A stretch of 64,000 nucleotides of DNA from CBDVBE01 sp964543525 (GCA_964543525.1 CAZIYW010000005.1:1-64000), one strand, 5' to 3'. Positions 23,845 through 34,004 are shown, counted from the first letter of the stretch. Program-made: numbers and translations. Notes: generated by a model from the letters alone, not told the origin.

Positions 23845-26800
23845 TTACAGGGTTATGCCTGCAAGATTATACTTTTGCAGTTGCTCTTTTTTCCCGCCCT
23901 TCTTCAGATATTTTTTAAGAAATTTTTTAGCTTCCTTTTCATTCTTAAGATTGTTGTAATAGATGTTTGCGATTTTTAAAAAAGTCTCAATATAGCTGTC
24001 ATCACCATACTTGACCGCATTTTCGTAGGCTTCAATAGCCTGCATATAATTGCCGAGCATTTGAAGCTCCCTGCCCAAAACAGAATAGAGTTCGGCGCTC
24101 TCCGGATTATGTTTCAAACCTTTCTGTACAATATCTACCGCACCTTTATGTTTCTTCTTCCTACTTCGTATTCCTGCAATGAGTTTATAGGTTTCCGGTA
24201 TCTGCGAGTATTTATCAGCGACCTCTGAATAAATATCAAATGCTGAAGTGTATTGTCCGATACCTTCATACGCCTTACCGAGATTGAGGAGTAAAAAGGG
24301 ATTATAGGGGTCTTTTACCAGGGCCTTACTGAAGTTTACGATCGCGTTATTATAGTTCCCCTTGTATAGATCAATGCGCCCCTTTCCGGCTAAGGCTTCC
24401 GGCATTTCCGGATGCAAACGGAGGGCTACTGAATAGGAAATGAGAGCGGCCTGAATATTTCCCTTCATTTCGAGCAGTTCACCCTGTACAAGATGATCCC
24501 ATACCGTTTTCTGATCGTTTTTTCGCCGGGCAATGAGTGTTTTTACTTTATCAACATTTTTCCATAAGAGATAGATATGGGAAAGCCGATAGAATGCTTC
24601 ATGATTATCAGGATTTTTTATAAATACCTGTTCGAAAATATCCTTTGCCGCTTCATTCTGGTAACTCAGTACCAATGTTCGACCCAGCTTCATCATGACA
24701 TCTTCATCATAACCCAGAATGACCAGTGCTCTTCTGAAAAAACCAGCTGCTTTTGCGCACTGGGTTTCTTCAAAATAGATATCGCCAAGATAGGTAAAGC
24801 ATTCAGAACATTTATCGCTTAAAGATATTGCTTTCAATAAGATATTTTTTGCTTCTTCAACCCGGTCCGATTCTTTATAGAGAAATCCTGCATAGCTTAA
24901 TATCTCTGAATTGGTTGAATCGATTGTTAACGCATCCTCTATCGTTTTCATGGCGATATTACTTTTACCGACAGCATGATTTATCTTGGCATACAGAACA
25001 AGAAAGCGTGAATTGAAAGCATCATTTTTAATTGCCTGTTTTATATAGGTTAACGCCTCGTCAACTTCTCCCTGTATAAAAAGATATTTACTGCAGGCAT
25101 ACAGTGCCTCTGTATGTTCAGGATTTAATTCAAGCGCTTTTTTGATATGTTTTGAAGCGGTCTGATACTCCTTTTGTTCAAGGTAAAATTCACCCAGTAA
25201 GCACTGAATGTCAGCATTCTCGGGATTTATCGCCAGGGCTTTTTTCAAATGAGAGTAACGTGCGTTATCATTCCCGTTGGACGCGTATATGCCTGAGAGA
25301 ATAATATGTGTTTCGGTTTCTTGGGGATTCATCTTACAGGCTGTTTCAAGGATATTTACAGCTTCCTCTGTTTTCCCCAGACCCAGAAGTGAACAACCGA
25401 GCTCCACTTTAATCGAGTAGTTGTCAGGGTCAAGCAGTGCAAGTTTTTTTAATGTTAATGAAAGATTCTCATTATCATTTATACTACGGTAGCAGAGGGC
25501 GAGATATTGCAATACTTCGCTATTGGTACTGTCAAGGCTGTGTGCTTTTTTAAATAATTTGATTGCCGATTTATTATCGCCGCTGTTATGAAAGGCCAGG
25601 GCTGATTTATATATGATGGTAAAATTGTTTGGCTTTATCTCATTGGCTTTATTATAAAAGTTCAATGCTTTTGTGAATACACCGCGGTTATAATAGAGGT
25701 CTCCCAGTTGCATCCAGGCTTCATCATCATTTGGATTTAATTCCAGGTATTCTTTATAGTTTTTTACTGCACCTGCCTTGTCATTTTGTTTTAGGCATAC
25801 TTCGGCCAGTTTTTTCCAGTAGAAAGGTTTAATATTTGGCAGTTTGATACTTTTTTCGAGTATTTCACGAACGGCTCCCCAGTTATGAGCTTTTGCGTAA
25901 AGATTTGCCAAACGGTTATAATTCTTCAGATAGTGAGGATACTTTTCAATATTCCGGCGATAAGCCTCGATAGCCTCTTCGATATTATCACCTTTTTCGT
26001 AAAGCAATGCGATTTGATGGGTATAGATAGTTTTCTCTTTATCATTAGCGACATCAAGACACTTTTTATAGTATTTCAGCGCATTATTCAAATCGCCGAT
26101 TTTATCATAGGAGACAGACAGCATAACCAATGCTTCCTTTAATTTACTATCGCGGGAGACAATTTTTTCCAGCCAGGGAATCGCCTTCTCCGGCTTGCCG
26201 AGTATACAATAAGCGTCCGCAAGAGCAAGCATGTCGCTTTTTTCTGTTATTTCCGATTCGGGGATTTTTTCAAGAAGGGAAAGTACCGCTTTGTAGTTTT
26301 TCCTGCGGTATTCCATACGTGCAAGATGAATGTTGCACTGGGGATTTGAATAATTGTTGTTTACAAATGTCGTAAAAATAGAATAGGCCTGTGCCGTATC
26401 GTTCAACTGTTCATAAAGGAATCCGGCTTTCGCAAGATAATCGGTATACCTGGTATGATCAAGTTCGTACAACCGAAGGTAGATTTTAGCAGCCTCCTTT
26501 TCCCTGTTTTCTTTTCTATAAATTTCTGAAAGGCTGAGTAATCCCTTTTCGTGCTTCGGGTCGAGTGTAATGCACTGCATATAATATTCAATTGCTTTTT
26601 TCATGTTCATTACATGGGCATACCCGTTACCCAGTTTGAAAAAGATTTCACTGTCCGGTTTTCCTGATTCAAATGCTTTCTCGAGGATTTCTTCGGCCGA
26701 AGAAGTCTTATTCAAATGTAAATAGGCTACCGCCAGATTAAAAAGGGATTCTGCATCCTTTGGCACTAATGTCAGCAGTTTTTGATATTCCCGTATTGCT

Positions 26801-28665
26801 GCATTGTACTCCTCAAGGTTGAAATAGATAGTTGCGATACGTTTTTGAATATAGGGTTCTTCTTTCAGGAAAAACCGGGCCTTTTTATAGTCCCTGAGAG
26901 CAGCAGAATAGTTTCCCTCTTGGTACCAGGCGTCACCCAGATATCGATATGCGTCAGGATGTTCGGGATTAACCTTGAGTATCTCTTTTAAGTGAGATAT
27001 GGCAGCTCCCATATCTCCCTTTTTCAAGTACAATAACGCCAAAGAAAGCGTACCTTTGGTTTTATCCTTCAATAACGGTATAGCATGGTTATATAGGTAA
27101 AAAGCTTTGTCATAATTGGCTTTATTTGTGTAAATGTCTCCCAGGGTCAGGAGTACCCGGGCTTCCTTCTTTTTTCCCTTTTCAAGGAATTGTTCGAGAT
27201 GAAATATTGCATTAGCAGTGTCACCGATCTGGTAATAGAGCAGGCCCAGTTTTTTTTGCAGGAACAGACTGTCAGGAAAGATGTTTTCCGCTTTTTGCAG
27301 AAGTTTCAACGCTTTTTCCGGCTTCTGTGCGTTTTCCCATGCGTTAACTGCTTTGAATAACAATGCATAGTCGTCGCTTTTATTTTTAAGCGCGGCTTCA
27401 TAAAAGAGAGCGGCCTTTTCGTAATCATTTGACTGTGCATGAATTTTTCCGATAAGAGATGTAGGAACCGTTGCATCTTTAACAAGCCCCGCGCTTTTTG
27501 TCAGCACTTCTTCAGCTTCTTTGTATTTTTTCAGGTGAAATAGTGCTTTTCCCTTTTCGAGAAGCGCATCGCCATTATTTGGATTTTCTGAAAGAATTTT
27601 ATCTGCATAGGTAATTGCCGCTTCAGAATTCTGATTCTTATTGTTCAATCGGGCGAAAAAGAGAAGGCTGTTTGGCTCAGTACTATCCGCCCGAAGAATT
27701 ATACTGAAAGCCTTCTTTGCTCTGGTATATTTACCCATATCTTCAAGTGCCAGCGCTCCTTCAAGCATAAGAGTACGGGTTATTATTCCTTTCCGTTCAG
27801 CATGGGATGCATAAGAGAGGGCCTCTGCAGGTTTTTCAGATAACCGATAGTTTTTACAAACATCACCGTACAGTGAGGCGTAATTGGGCAAGATGATAAG
27901 AAGATTTTTTAATTGCTCAATTGCACTTTCGTATTTTCCTGAAGATTCGTATAGTCGAGCCGCAATATATTGCGCCAGAAGGTTGTGAGGATCCCGCTCA
28001 ACAGAGCTGATTAATTCCTTTATTGAGATTTGTATTTCCTGAGGGGTAGAAATGTATCTTCTGGCAACGATAGTACCGATAATTTTCATCTCTTTCGGAT
28101 CGGTTGACACTGTTTGAAGATTAAAGAAACGGGACAACTTTTCTTTATTCAGACTGATTCCGGAAGCTTTAAAAAACCAGAATACGCAGGAATCCATTGC
28201 GCTTGAGAAATCCGGTAAACTGAAATTTAGCTCAAATGAACCAAAATGTTTTGAACCAACCGAAGAGATCATCTCTGCATAGTAATGTATTGATTTACCA
28301 TCACGACTTATCTCATACGTATGAAGCAATATATGGGTCGCGCGGAGATCTTTTGCAAATGATGAATAGACGTTACTGTTTTTAGCCGGATTAACTCCCG
28401 ATTCTTTTACCATCTGATAAATGGTTTCAGATGGTATGATATCAAGGCTGTTGCTTGCACCTATTCTGAAGTGCAGATATTGTTCAACGAGTCCGCTAAA
28501 CCATTCGTTTCTGTCAGTTTTCCCGCCCGAGGCGTTCACGGGAATACCGATTATCAAAGACGCTCTTTTGTCAAGTGTAAAGCCCGATGTTCCTTTTTTT
28601 TCAGCGGCCGAAAGAGAAAGAATGAAGATGAATATGAGCCAGGGAAAAGTCAGAGTCTTACGCAT
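23845..28665 (-). CDS. secreted giant TPR protein (1606 residues)
   Basis: An N-terminal signal peptide (hydrophobic WLIFIFILSLSA, cleavage near residue 20) precedes a 160-residue domain. That domain contains RASLIIGIPV, SLDIIPSETIYQMV and ATHILLHTYEI, resembling the TolB-N/FlgO-like fold often placed before TPRs. From about residue 200 to the end the protein is a continuous TPR solenoid, about 38 units of 34 residues, with typical A-x-x-Y-K-A-L and N-P-x-x-x-A signatures. The start has a strong AAGGAG 8 bases upstream. A periplasmic or outer-membrane-facing scaffold role is inferred, perhaps organising envelope complexes such as the exopolysaccharide machinery to its right. There are no catalytic motifs. 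Confidence 0.85.
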   Translation of the reverse strand: MRKTLTFPWLIFIFILSLSAAEKKGTSGFTLDKRASLIIGIPVNASGGKTDRNEWFSGLVEQYLHFRIGASNSLDIIPSETIYQMVKESGVNPAKNSNVYSSFAKDLRATHILLHTYEISRDGKSIHYYAEMISSVGSKHFGSFELNFSLPDFSSAMDSCVFWFFKASGISLNKEKLSRFFNLQTVSTDPKEMKIIGTIVARRYISTPQEIQISIKELISSVERDPHNLLAQYIAARLYESSGKYESAIEQLKNLLIILPNYASLYGDVCKNYRLSEKPAEALSYASHAERKGIITRTLMLEGALALEDMGKYTRAKKAFSIILRADSTEPNSLLFFARLNNKNQNSEAAITYADKILSENPNNGDALLEKGKALFHLKKYKEAEEVLTKSAGLVKDATVPTSLIGKIHAQSNDYEKAALFYEAALKNKSDDYALLFKAVNAWENAQKPEKALKLLQKAENIFPDSLFLQKKLGLLYYQIGDTANAIFHLEQFLEKGKKKEARVLLTLGDIYTNKANYDKAFYLYNHAIPLLKDKTKGTLSLALLYLKKGDMGAAISHLKEILKVNPEHPDAYRYLGDAWYQEGNYSAALRDYKKARFFLKEEPYIQKRIATIYFNLEEYNAAIREYQKLLTLVPKDAESLFNLAVAYLHLNKTSSAEEILEKAFESGKPDSEIFFKLGNGYAHVMNMKKAIEYYMQCITLDPKHEKGLLSLSEIYRKENREKEAAKIYLRLYELDHTRYTDYLAKAGFLYEQLNDTAQAYSIFTTFVNNNYSNPQCNIHLARMEYRRKNYKAVLSLLEKIPESEITEKSDMLALADAYCILGKPEKAIPWLEKIVSRDSKLKEALVMLSVSYDKIGDLNNALKYYKKCLDVANDKEKTIYTHQIALLYEKGDNIEEAIEAYRRNIEKYPHYLKNYNRLANLYAKAHNWGAVREILEKSIKLPNIKPFYWKKLAEVCLKQNDKAGAVKNYKEYLELNPNDDEAWMQLGDLYYNRGVFTKALNFYNKANEIKPNNFTIIYKSALAFHNSGDNKSAIKLFKKAHSLDSTNSEVLQYLALCYRSINDNENLSLTLKKLALLDPDNYSIKVELGCSLLGLGKTEEAVNILETACKMNPQETETHIILSGIYASNGNDNARYSHLKKALAINPENADIQCLLGEFYLEQKEYQTASKHIKKALELNPEHTEALYACSKYLFIQGEVDEALTYIKQAIKNDAFNSRFLVLYAKINHAVGKSNIAMKTIEDALTIDSTNSEILSYAGFLYKESDRVEEAKNILLKAISLSDKCSECFTYLGDIYFEETQCAKAAGFFRRALVILGYDEDVMMKLGRTLVLSYQNEAAKDIFEQVFIKNPDNHEAFYRLSHIYLLWKNVDKVKTLIARRKNDQKTVWDHLVQGELLEMKGNIQAALISYSVALRLHPEMPEALAGKGRIDLYKGNYNNAIVNFSKALVKDPYNPFLLLNLGKAYEGIGQYTSAFDIYSEVADKYSQIPETYKLIAGIRSRKKKHKGAVDIVQKGLKHNPESAELYSVLGRELQMLGNYMQAIEAYENAVKYGDDSYIETFLKIANIYYNNLKNEKEAKKFLKKYLKKGGKKEQLQKYNLAGITL

Positions 28666-28785
28666 GGGATAGCTCCTTATGTATTCAGGTAGAAACGCAG
28701 ATTAATCGCTTAAATAAAAAGCTCTTCCTAATACTAATATACTATAGTATCCCGTTATTTATGAAAATATTCAATGAGAAATTGA

Positions 28786-28812
28786 AAAAGCGGAAATGAT
28801 ATTTCCGCTTTT
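28786..28812 (-). terminator. strong hairpin terminator of the response-regulator gene
   Basis: AAAAGCGGAAAT (28786-28797) and ATTTCCGCTTTT (28801-28812) form a perfect 12-bp stem with a 3-base loop. Leftward it ends in a run of Ts. It lies 66 bp beyond the stop of the response regulator and separates it from the giant TPR gene. Confidence 0.8.
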
Positions 28813-28877
28813 CTCAACTAAATAGCATCCATTATTTAAATAAATAATTTAGTTTGCCATACGTAACTATTTAATTA

Positions 28878-29648
28878 CTAAATGAATGCAGCTACATCGC
28901 CATAGGCAATAAAATCTGAAATGGTGCTTTTATGGAGGTGAAAGAATTCTTCTAATCGTCGATATGAGCCTGATTCAATGATTTTGGCGATTTTATAGTC
29001 TTCACCCTTCTGAATGACTTTTTCAAAGTAGTCAAATGCCGTTTCAAACATTTGATAAATCGAAAGGATTATTTTAGCGTTTGCGCCGAGATTCTTTGTC
29101 CAGATATGACGCAACGCACGATCCGTCATTCCCATCATTTGCGCCCATTGTGAAACGAACTGAGGGGACCTCTCAAAAAGTAATTCAGTAGATATGGATA
29201 GCGAATCATTCGTGGTTGAAGCATACTTTGGATTAATAATGTTGAGAAGTGAAAAATAATTCACTTTTTTAAAAAAGAGTAAGCTGTCGAAATCACCGGA
29301 TTTTTCAATGACATCTTTAGCCCCGAGAGCATGTGCGTTAAAGCCCTTTGCGGGAGAAGGCCGACCGGTAAAGATGATAAACGAAACACGGGCGCCAAAC
29401 CTTTTAAGAAGGATAAATTCATCATTTTTCATGTCGGTTATACCTAAGTCAAGGACACAGAGATGAGTGCGTGGCGGGGAAGATAAAATTTTTTCAGCCT
29501 GCTGGGAGGAGGTTGCCTGGTAAACGGTATAAATCCCGATTGGCTTAAATATCTCATTCAGAACCGAGAGTATCTCCGGATCATCATCCACAAGTAAAAT
29601 ATTAACCGATTTATCCAGATAGTAAAAAGGCTTGCGGGTTTCAGGCAT
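28878..29648 (-). CDS. orphan response regulator with C-terminal helical/HTH region
   Basis: The protein has 256 residues. Residues about 14-130 are a receiver domain: the acidic pair in NILLVDDDPEIL, the phosphoacceptor Asp in CVLDLG, the Thr of FTGR, and the Lys in DVIEKSG. The C-terminal half (about 165-256) includes MTDRALRHIWTKNLGANAKI. This resembles one helix-turn-helix of AraC-type proteins but is too divergent for a firm call. It may bind DNA or act as an output/partner domain. No histidine kinase gene is in the window, so it is an orphan here. No clear ribosome-binding site precedes the ATG. A strong terminator follows. Confidence 0.75.
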   Translation of the reverse strand: MPETRKPFYYLDKSVNILLVDDDPEILSVLNEIFKPIGIYTVYQATSSQQAEKILSSPPRTHLCVLDLGITDMKNDEFILLKRFGARVSFIIFTGRPSPAKGFNAHALGAKDVIEKSGDFDSLLFFKKVNYFSLLNIINPKYASTTNDSLSISTELLFERSPQFVSQWAQMMGMTDRALRHIWTKNLGANAKIILSIYQMFETAFDYFEKVIQKGEDYKIAKIIESGSYRRLEEFFHLHKSTISDFIAYGDVAAFI

Positions 29649-29947
29649 AATTAGTAATAAATTTTTTTTACGGAAAAAGTTATGCTATACTTCATTATTA
29701 TGTATCTACATTATTATGTATCTACAGATATTATACTTTACAGCATATAATTTAGCGACCTTTTTTTAATAAATATTTGTCTCTCAGGAAAAGTCCTCAG
29801 AGCAAGATTGTTTACAATATAATAATACTGGTATCCTGGAAGAAGTAACCTGAACGTGTTGATATGCCGCGAATAGAGAAAAGGCGGCGCTCGAAAGAAT
29901 AATACCTATATTTAGTTAAAGGGTGTACAGAGAAATAACAGAAATTT
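29649..29947. other. 299-bp intergenic spacer with short tandem duplication
   Basis: This is an AT-rich spacer between the response regulator start and the end of the lysA-like gene. It should contain the promoter of the regulator. A 16-bp unit is duplicated at 29693-29724. No terminator or RNA fold was found. Confidence 0.4.
29693..29724. repeat. 16-bp perfect tandem duplication
   Basis: CATTATTATGTATCTA occurs at 29693-29708 and again at 29709-29724. It lies about 50 bp upstream of the response-regulator start. Confidence 0.8.
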
Positions 29948-31213
29948 TTATGTGCGGAAAGATTCTAACCCGTTGAAATCAAGTGTGATAAAGTAGTCGT
30001 CCGTCGTTTCCCTTCTCCTGATTTCAAAAACCTCACCATTTTCACGAAGGAGTAATTCAGCAGAACGAAGTTTCCCGTTATAATTGAATCCCATGGCATG
30101 ACCGTGCGCACCGGTGTCGTGAATAACAATGATATCCTCCGGTTCAAGCTCCGGCAATTTTCTGTCAATTGCAAACTTGTCATTATTTTCACATAATGAG
30201 CCGGTAACATCATAGAGATGGTTATGGTCTTTTTCTTCCTTACCCGGAACGGTAATATGATGATATGCACCGTAGAGGGCGGGACGCATAAGGTTCACCA
30301 TACAGGCATCAAGGCCGGCAAATTTTTTATAGGTGTGTTTAATATGGAGGACCTTGGATACCAGATAGCCGTATGGGCCGGTAATCATCCTGCCGCATTC
30401 CAGATACAGTTTGAGCGGATGACAATTATTTACCCGTATTATTGTATCATATTTTTCTTTAATCCCTTCTGAAATAGTGTTCAAGTCAACCGGTGAATCC
30501 TCAGGTTTATAAGGAATACCAATGCCGCCGCCAAGGTTCACAAATTCAAAGGTAATATCTAATTTTTGAGATATTTCTACAACCAGATTGAAGAGCATTT
30601 CTGCGGTGTCAATAAAATAATGTGGATTTAACTCATTTGAGATTACCATGGTATGCATGCCGAAACGGCGTATTCCTTTTTCCCGTGCAACGGTATAGGC
30701 CTCGAACATTTGTTCTTTTGTAAGACCGTACTTTGCTTCTTCCGGTTCACCAATGATTGCATTGCCCCGTTTTACATTTCCCGGATTATATCTGAAACAA
30801 ATCAGCTCGGGAAGACCGGCATATTTTTCAAGGTAGGCCAGATGAGATATATCGTCAACGTTTATTATGGCTCCCAGTTTTTTTGCCAGCTGAAACTCTT
30901 CGGCAGGAGTGTCATTTGAAGAAAACATAATATTTTCACCGCGTATTTGTACCTTCTCCGCAAGCAGTAACTCCGTGAGAGAGCTGCAATCGGCGCCGAA
31001 ACCTTCTGCGTGGAGGATTTTCATTATATACGGATTTGGTGTTGCCTTTACTGCAAAATATTCCTTGAAACCGTTCGCCCAGGAAAATACATTTATAAGT
31101 CGCCGGGCATTTTCACGCATTTGTTTTTCACAGTAAATATGAAACGGGGTAGGGTATCTCTTAATAATTTGTTTTAGTTGTTCCCCTGAAAAGGGCAGTA
31201 TTTTCGATGCCAT
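29948..31213 (-). CDS. lysA: diaminopimelate decarboxylase
   Basis: This is a 421-residue fold-III PLP enzyme that converts meso-diaminopimelate to L-lysine, the last step of lysine synthesis. The PLP lysine is in FAVKATPNPYIMKIL. Further motifs are GADCSSLTELLLA, MHTMV, FVNLGGGIGIPY (phosphate-binding Gly-rich loop), LECGRMITGPYG, and GSLCENND, which contributes the active-site Cys of the partner subunit. I place the start at the ATG at 31213, because CAGGA lies nine bases upstream. The frame is open 37 codons further, but that extension is hydrophobic and unlike the family. No lysine riboswitch is visible in the 170-bp leader. It follows the solute-binding lipoprotein gene in the same direction. 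Confidence 0.88.
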   Translation of the reverse strand: MASKILPFSGEQLKQIIKRYPTPFHIYCEKQMRENARRLINVFSWANGFKEYFAVKATPNPYIMKILHAEGFGADCSSLTELLLAEKVQIRGENIMFSSNDTPAEEFQLAKKLGAIINVDDISHLAYLEKYAGLPELICFRYNPGNVKRGNAIIGEPEEAKYGLTKEQMFEAYTVAREKGIRRFGMHTMVISNELNPHYFIDTAEMLFNLVVEISQKLDITFEFVNLGGGIGIPYKPEDSPVDLNTISEGIKEKYDTIIRVNNCHPLKLYLECGRMITGPYGYLVSKVLHIKHTYKKFAGLDACMVNLMRPALYGAYHHITVPGKEEKDHNHLYDVTGSLCENNDKFAIDRKLPELEPEDIIVIHDTGAHGHAMGFNYNGKLRSAELLLRENGEVFEIRRRETTDDYFITLDFNGLESFRT

Positions 31214-31383
31214 AGCTTTTTTCCTGCCGATAATATGAGTTAAAAAGGAAAATATAAAAGTCTCTAAAAATACTTTATTGATAGCTTTTTTCGTATGGGC
31301 AAAATGGAAAATTGTATTTAACAACTGTCTGAAAACGAGGTGACACCGGTATTTCGACTCCTCCTTTAACAGAGGAGAGAAAT

Positions 31384-33024
31384 TTATTCAATCTGTCGAT
31401 ATATGCCGGAAAACACATCCTTGTAAAAGTGTATAGCTTTTTTACAGAGAGCGTATCGATTAATTGAAAAGAGTGGTATTTCCAGATTCTCAGCGATTCG
31501 CTGTGATTCATCAGTGATACCATTGAACCAGATGGTGGCCAGTCGTAATTTTTCAAGTTCATTTGCAGTAACAGAATCTGTTATCCACCCTACTGCCAGA
31601 TCATAGGTGCGTTTAAACAGTGTGTGCTGCATTTTCAGTGTATTCATGCCATCGAGTTTACATCGAATACCGATATGGGTCAAATCGGAGAAAATTTTTT
31701 CAGCAATATATATTGAAACAGGATCTTCGGTATTATACGCGATACTGACAGGGTTGAGGAAGGCTTCAGTATTGATTTGCGAAGGGTTTCTTTTTATGGA
31801 AGAAATAGGATTTTCTGTTTCTATCGCGGCAATTACTTCACTTTCGGCCTTAACGGCATGTGCATGAATGGCATAGGGATCAATCACCTGTACAAGATTC
31901 TTCCTGACGGCGGGCGATTGTGATCCAATACTGATAAAGTATCTCTCTTTCGAAAAAGGTATGATTTTTGAGTTTGCAGATAGTTTTCTCTCGACATATT
32001 CAAGATCCTTTTTCTCCGATAGAATCACCACATCATATCTGTTTAGCGAATATGAGACGATAGGATTCCTATCGTTTCCGCAAATGATCGTACACTGATC
32101 CAGAAATGCTTTTGTTTTAAAATAGCTGTCATTTCGCATGAGAAGCAGCTTATCAGCCTGCTGTTTTTTTATATAATATTTTCCGAGAGAAAGAACAGGC
32201 GGAAGCAGTGTGGAGGATTCCAGCCGCTTCATACTAAAGGGGTCAGGTTTTTCCAGTGTGATCCGTACGATTTTATCATTAATTATCGAAAAACCGGTAA
32301 TAATTCCTTCCTCGCCTTTTATAAATTTTCTGATTCCTTTAACAAATGGGAAAAGAGCCAATCCCTCCATAGGTTGTTTTTTGACAAAATCGGTCCAGGC
32401 CTGAACCAGATCAAATGCAGTTATTCGATGACCGAGACCGTTTATCAACCAGTCGGTACATTCAATTTGGATTTTTTTAGGGGATGCTTGAGCAATAATT
32501 ATCAATTGCCCTGCAGTATCCGGCGCCGTTAAAGCGGCTTGCGTATCGGATGGAAAGGGGAAGACAGTGGTAAGTTCTGATAGTGGTCTATCGATGAAAC
32601 TTCTTGGTGTATAGATTACCGCTTTGCCGCCTGTCGTTGGAATAACAGTATCTACAGTAATTATTTTTTCCATAGCCTCAATGTCAGTTTCAGTAAAGGC
32701 TATGGTATCCTGGGGACTGATCAGTAATTCCCCTGTATCTTTTTCCTTTTCAGGAGGGATAATCATCACTTTATAATATTGATTGACGGTGTCGGTTACT
32801 ATGTTTTTAACAGGATAGGTAGTGATAAATTCTTTAAAATCTTTCGAAAATATTCTTTTTTCCTTTCTATCCATGAAACTGATAACATAGGTCGTTGTAT
32901 CTCCTTTGCTTTTGACGGTAACAGGAGGGATTTCTTTTTGGAGTGGTGTGGGTTTTATTGTCTGCTTAGTGCATGCAGTTAATAACAGTAGCACAGCAGT
33001 ATACAAGACACTATGTTTTTTCAT
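31384..33024 (-). CDS. divergent extracellular solute-binding lipoprotein (SBP_bac_5-like)
   Basis: The 546-residue protein starts with a lipoprotein signal: hydrophobic AVLLLLTAC with the lipobox Cys near residue 18. The remainder has the pattern of family-5 peptide/oligopeptide-binding proteins: ITAFDLVQAWTDF, KIVRITLEKPDPF, LLMRNDSYF, and near the end DLAVGWITD. Motifs are recognisable but sparse, so the ligand is unclear. A Pro-rich, low-complexity segment follows the lipid anchor. No ABC permease or ATPase genes are nearby, so it may act alone or have been repurposed. It lies between rfbD and lysA on the same strand. Confidence 0.7.
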   Translation of the reverse strand: MKKHSVLYTAVLLLLTACTKQTIKPTPLQKEIPPVTVKSKGDTTTYVISFMDRKEKRIFSKDFKEFITTYPVKNIVTDTVNQYYKVMIIPPEKEKDTGELLISPQDTIAFTETDIEAMEKIITVDTVIPTTGGKAVIYTPRSFIDRPLSELTTVFPFPSDTQAALTAPDTAGQLIIIAQASPKKIQIECTDWLINGLGHRITAFDLVQAWTDFVKKQPMEGLALFPFVKGIRKFIKGEEGIITGFSIINDKIVRITLEKPDPFSMKRLESSTLLPPVLSLGKYYIKKQQADKLLLMRNDSYFKTKAFLDQCTIICGNDRNPIVSYSLNRYDVVILSEKKDLEYVERKLSANSKIIPFSKERYFISIGSQSPAVRKNLVQVIDPYAIHAHAVKAESEVIAAIETENPISSIKRNPSQINTEAFLNPVSIAYNTEDPVSIYIAEKIFSDLTHIGIRCKLDGMNTLKMQHTLFKRTYDLAVGWITDSVTANELEKLRLATIWFNGITDESQRIAENLEIPLFSINRYALCKKAIHFYKDVFSGIYRQIE

Positions 33025-33134
33025 GTTATTGTGATCCTTTAAATAAGATGCTCACGCATTCGATATCCGTATAGCCCGAGTCTAAAAGTTGGTAATAGGA
33101 TGTATAATATATAAAAATAATCACCACAAGGTTT

Positions 33135-34004
33135 TTATAAAATTTCACTATTCCGAATTTCCTGCATAAAGGCGCCGAATGAATCCTGCCAGTGTGGCAT
33201 GAGATTAATTCCCAGAGATTTAAGATGGTTGTTTTCCAGAACAGAGAAAGGTGGTCGTGGCGCAGGACGGGGAAATTCTTCTGTGGTGCATGGTTCAACG
33301 GTAACGTCGATGTTATACGCTTTTACTATTGCACAGGCAAAATCATACCACGAGCATACCCCTTCACCGGTGCAATGATATATCCCAAACCGGTTATCTG
33401 TAATAACTGATAATACCTGCCTGCAGATATCTTTGGTCCACGTTGGTGTACCGAATTGATCATTAACTACTCGAAGCGGTTTTTTCTCTTCCTTGTTCCT
33501 GAGGGCGATTCTGTGTATGGTTTTAACGAAATTGGCGCCATGAGCACCATAAAGCCAGGCAATGCGGAAAATGTAGTGTTTTGGAGTGATATCGGAGAGC
33601 TTTATTTCTCCCGCACGTTTTGATTTTCCATAGACGGATTCGGGATTTGTCGGATCGGATTCGATATAGGGGAGTCCCTTTTTCCCGTTGAATACATAAT
33701 CGGTGCTGAAATGTACTACTCCGGAATCGACGTGTAATGCACCGGCGGCAATGTTCTCGATTCCATCTGCATTAATACTATAGGCTTTTTTCTGGTTGCT
33801 CTCGCAATCATCCACCGCGGTGTAGGCTGCGCAATTGATAATCAGATTCGGTGTACTCTTTTTTATCACAGTGTCGGTCATCTCTCGTTTAGTGATATCG
33901 ATGTCAGGATAATCAATTGTGGTAATCTCATGGCCATACGATCGGCACATGGTTACCATATCCTGCCCCAGTTGACCATTACATCCAATTATTAAAATTT
34001 TCAT
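33135..34004 (-). CDS. rfbD: dTDP-4-dehydrorhamnose reductase
   Basis: This 289-residue short-chain dehydrogenase reduces dTDP-4-dehydro-L-rhamnose to dTDP-L-rhamnose with NAD(P)H. The N-terminal dinucleotide site is IGCNGQLGQDM. INCAAYTAVDDCE follows, then STDYVFNG, and the catalytic YGKSKRAGE contributes Tyr and Lys. RIAWLYG and the C-terminal PRPxxSVLEN are also typical of RmlD. The rmlA, rmlB and rmlC genes are not in the window. It follows the exopolysaccharide export genes after a 215-bp gap and probably supplies rhamnose for that polymer. Confidence 0.92.
   Translation of the reverse strand: MKILIIGCNGQLGQDMVTMCRSYGHEITTIDYPDIDITKREMTDTVIKKSTPNLIINCAAYTAVDDCESNQKKAYSINADGIENIAAGALHVDSGVVHFSTDYVFNGKKGLPYIESDPTNPESVYGKSKRAGEIKLSDITPKHYIFRIAWLYGAHGANFVKTIHRIALRNKEEKKPLRVVNDQFGTPTWTKDICRQVLSVITDNRFGIYHCTGEGVCSWYDFACAIVKAYNIDVTVEPCTTEEFPRPAPRPPFSVLENNHLKSLGINLMPHWQDSFGAFMQEIRNSEIL

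Noticed and set aside
31275..31562. 95-codon leftward frame with an internal GGAGGAG before lysA
   Set aside because: It overlaps the lipoprotein gene in another frame and the short part after the GGAGGAG has no lysine-rich leader character, so a regulatory peptide is not supported.
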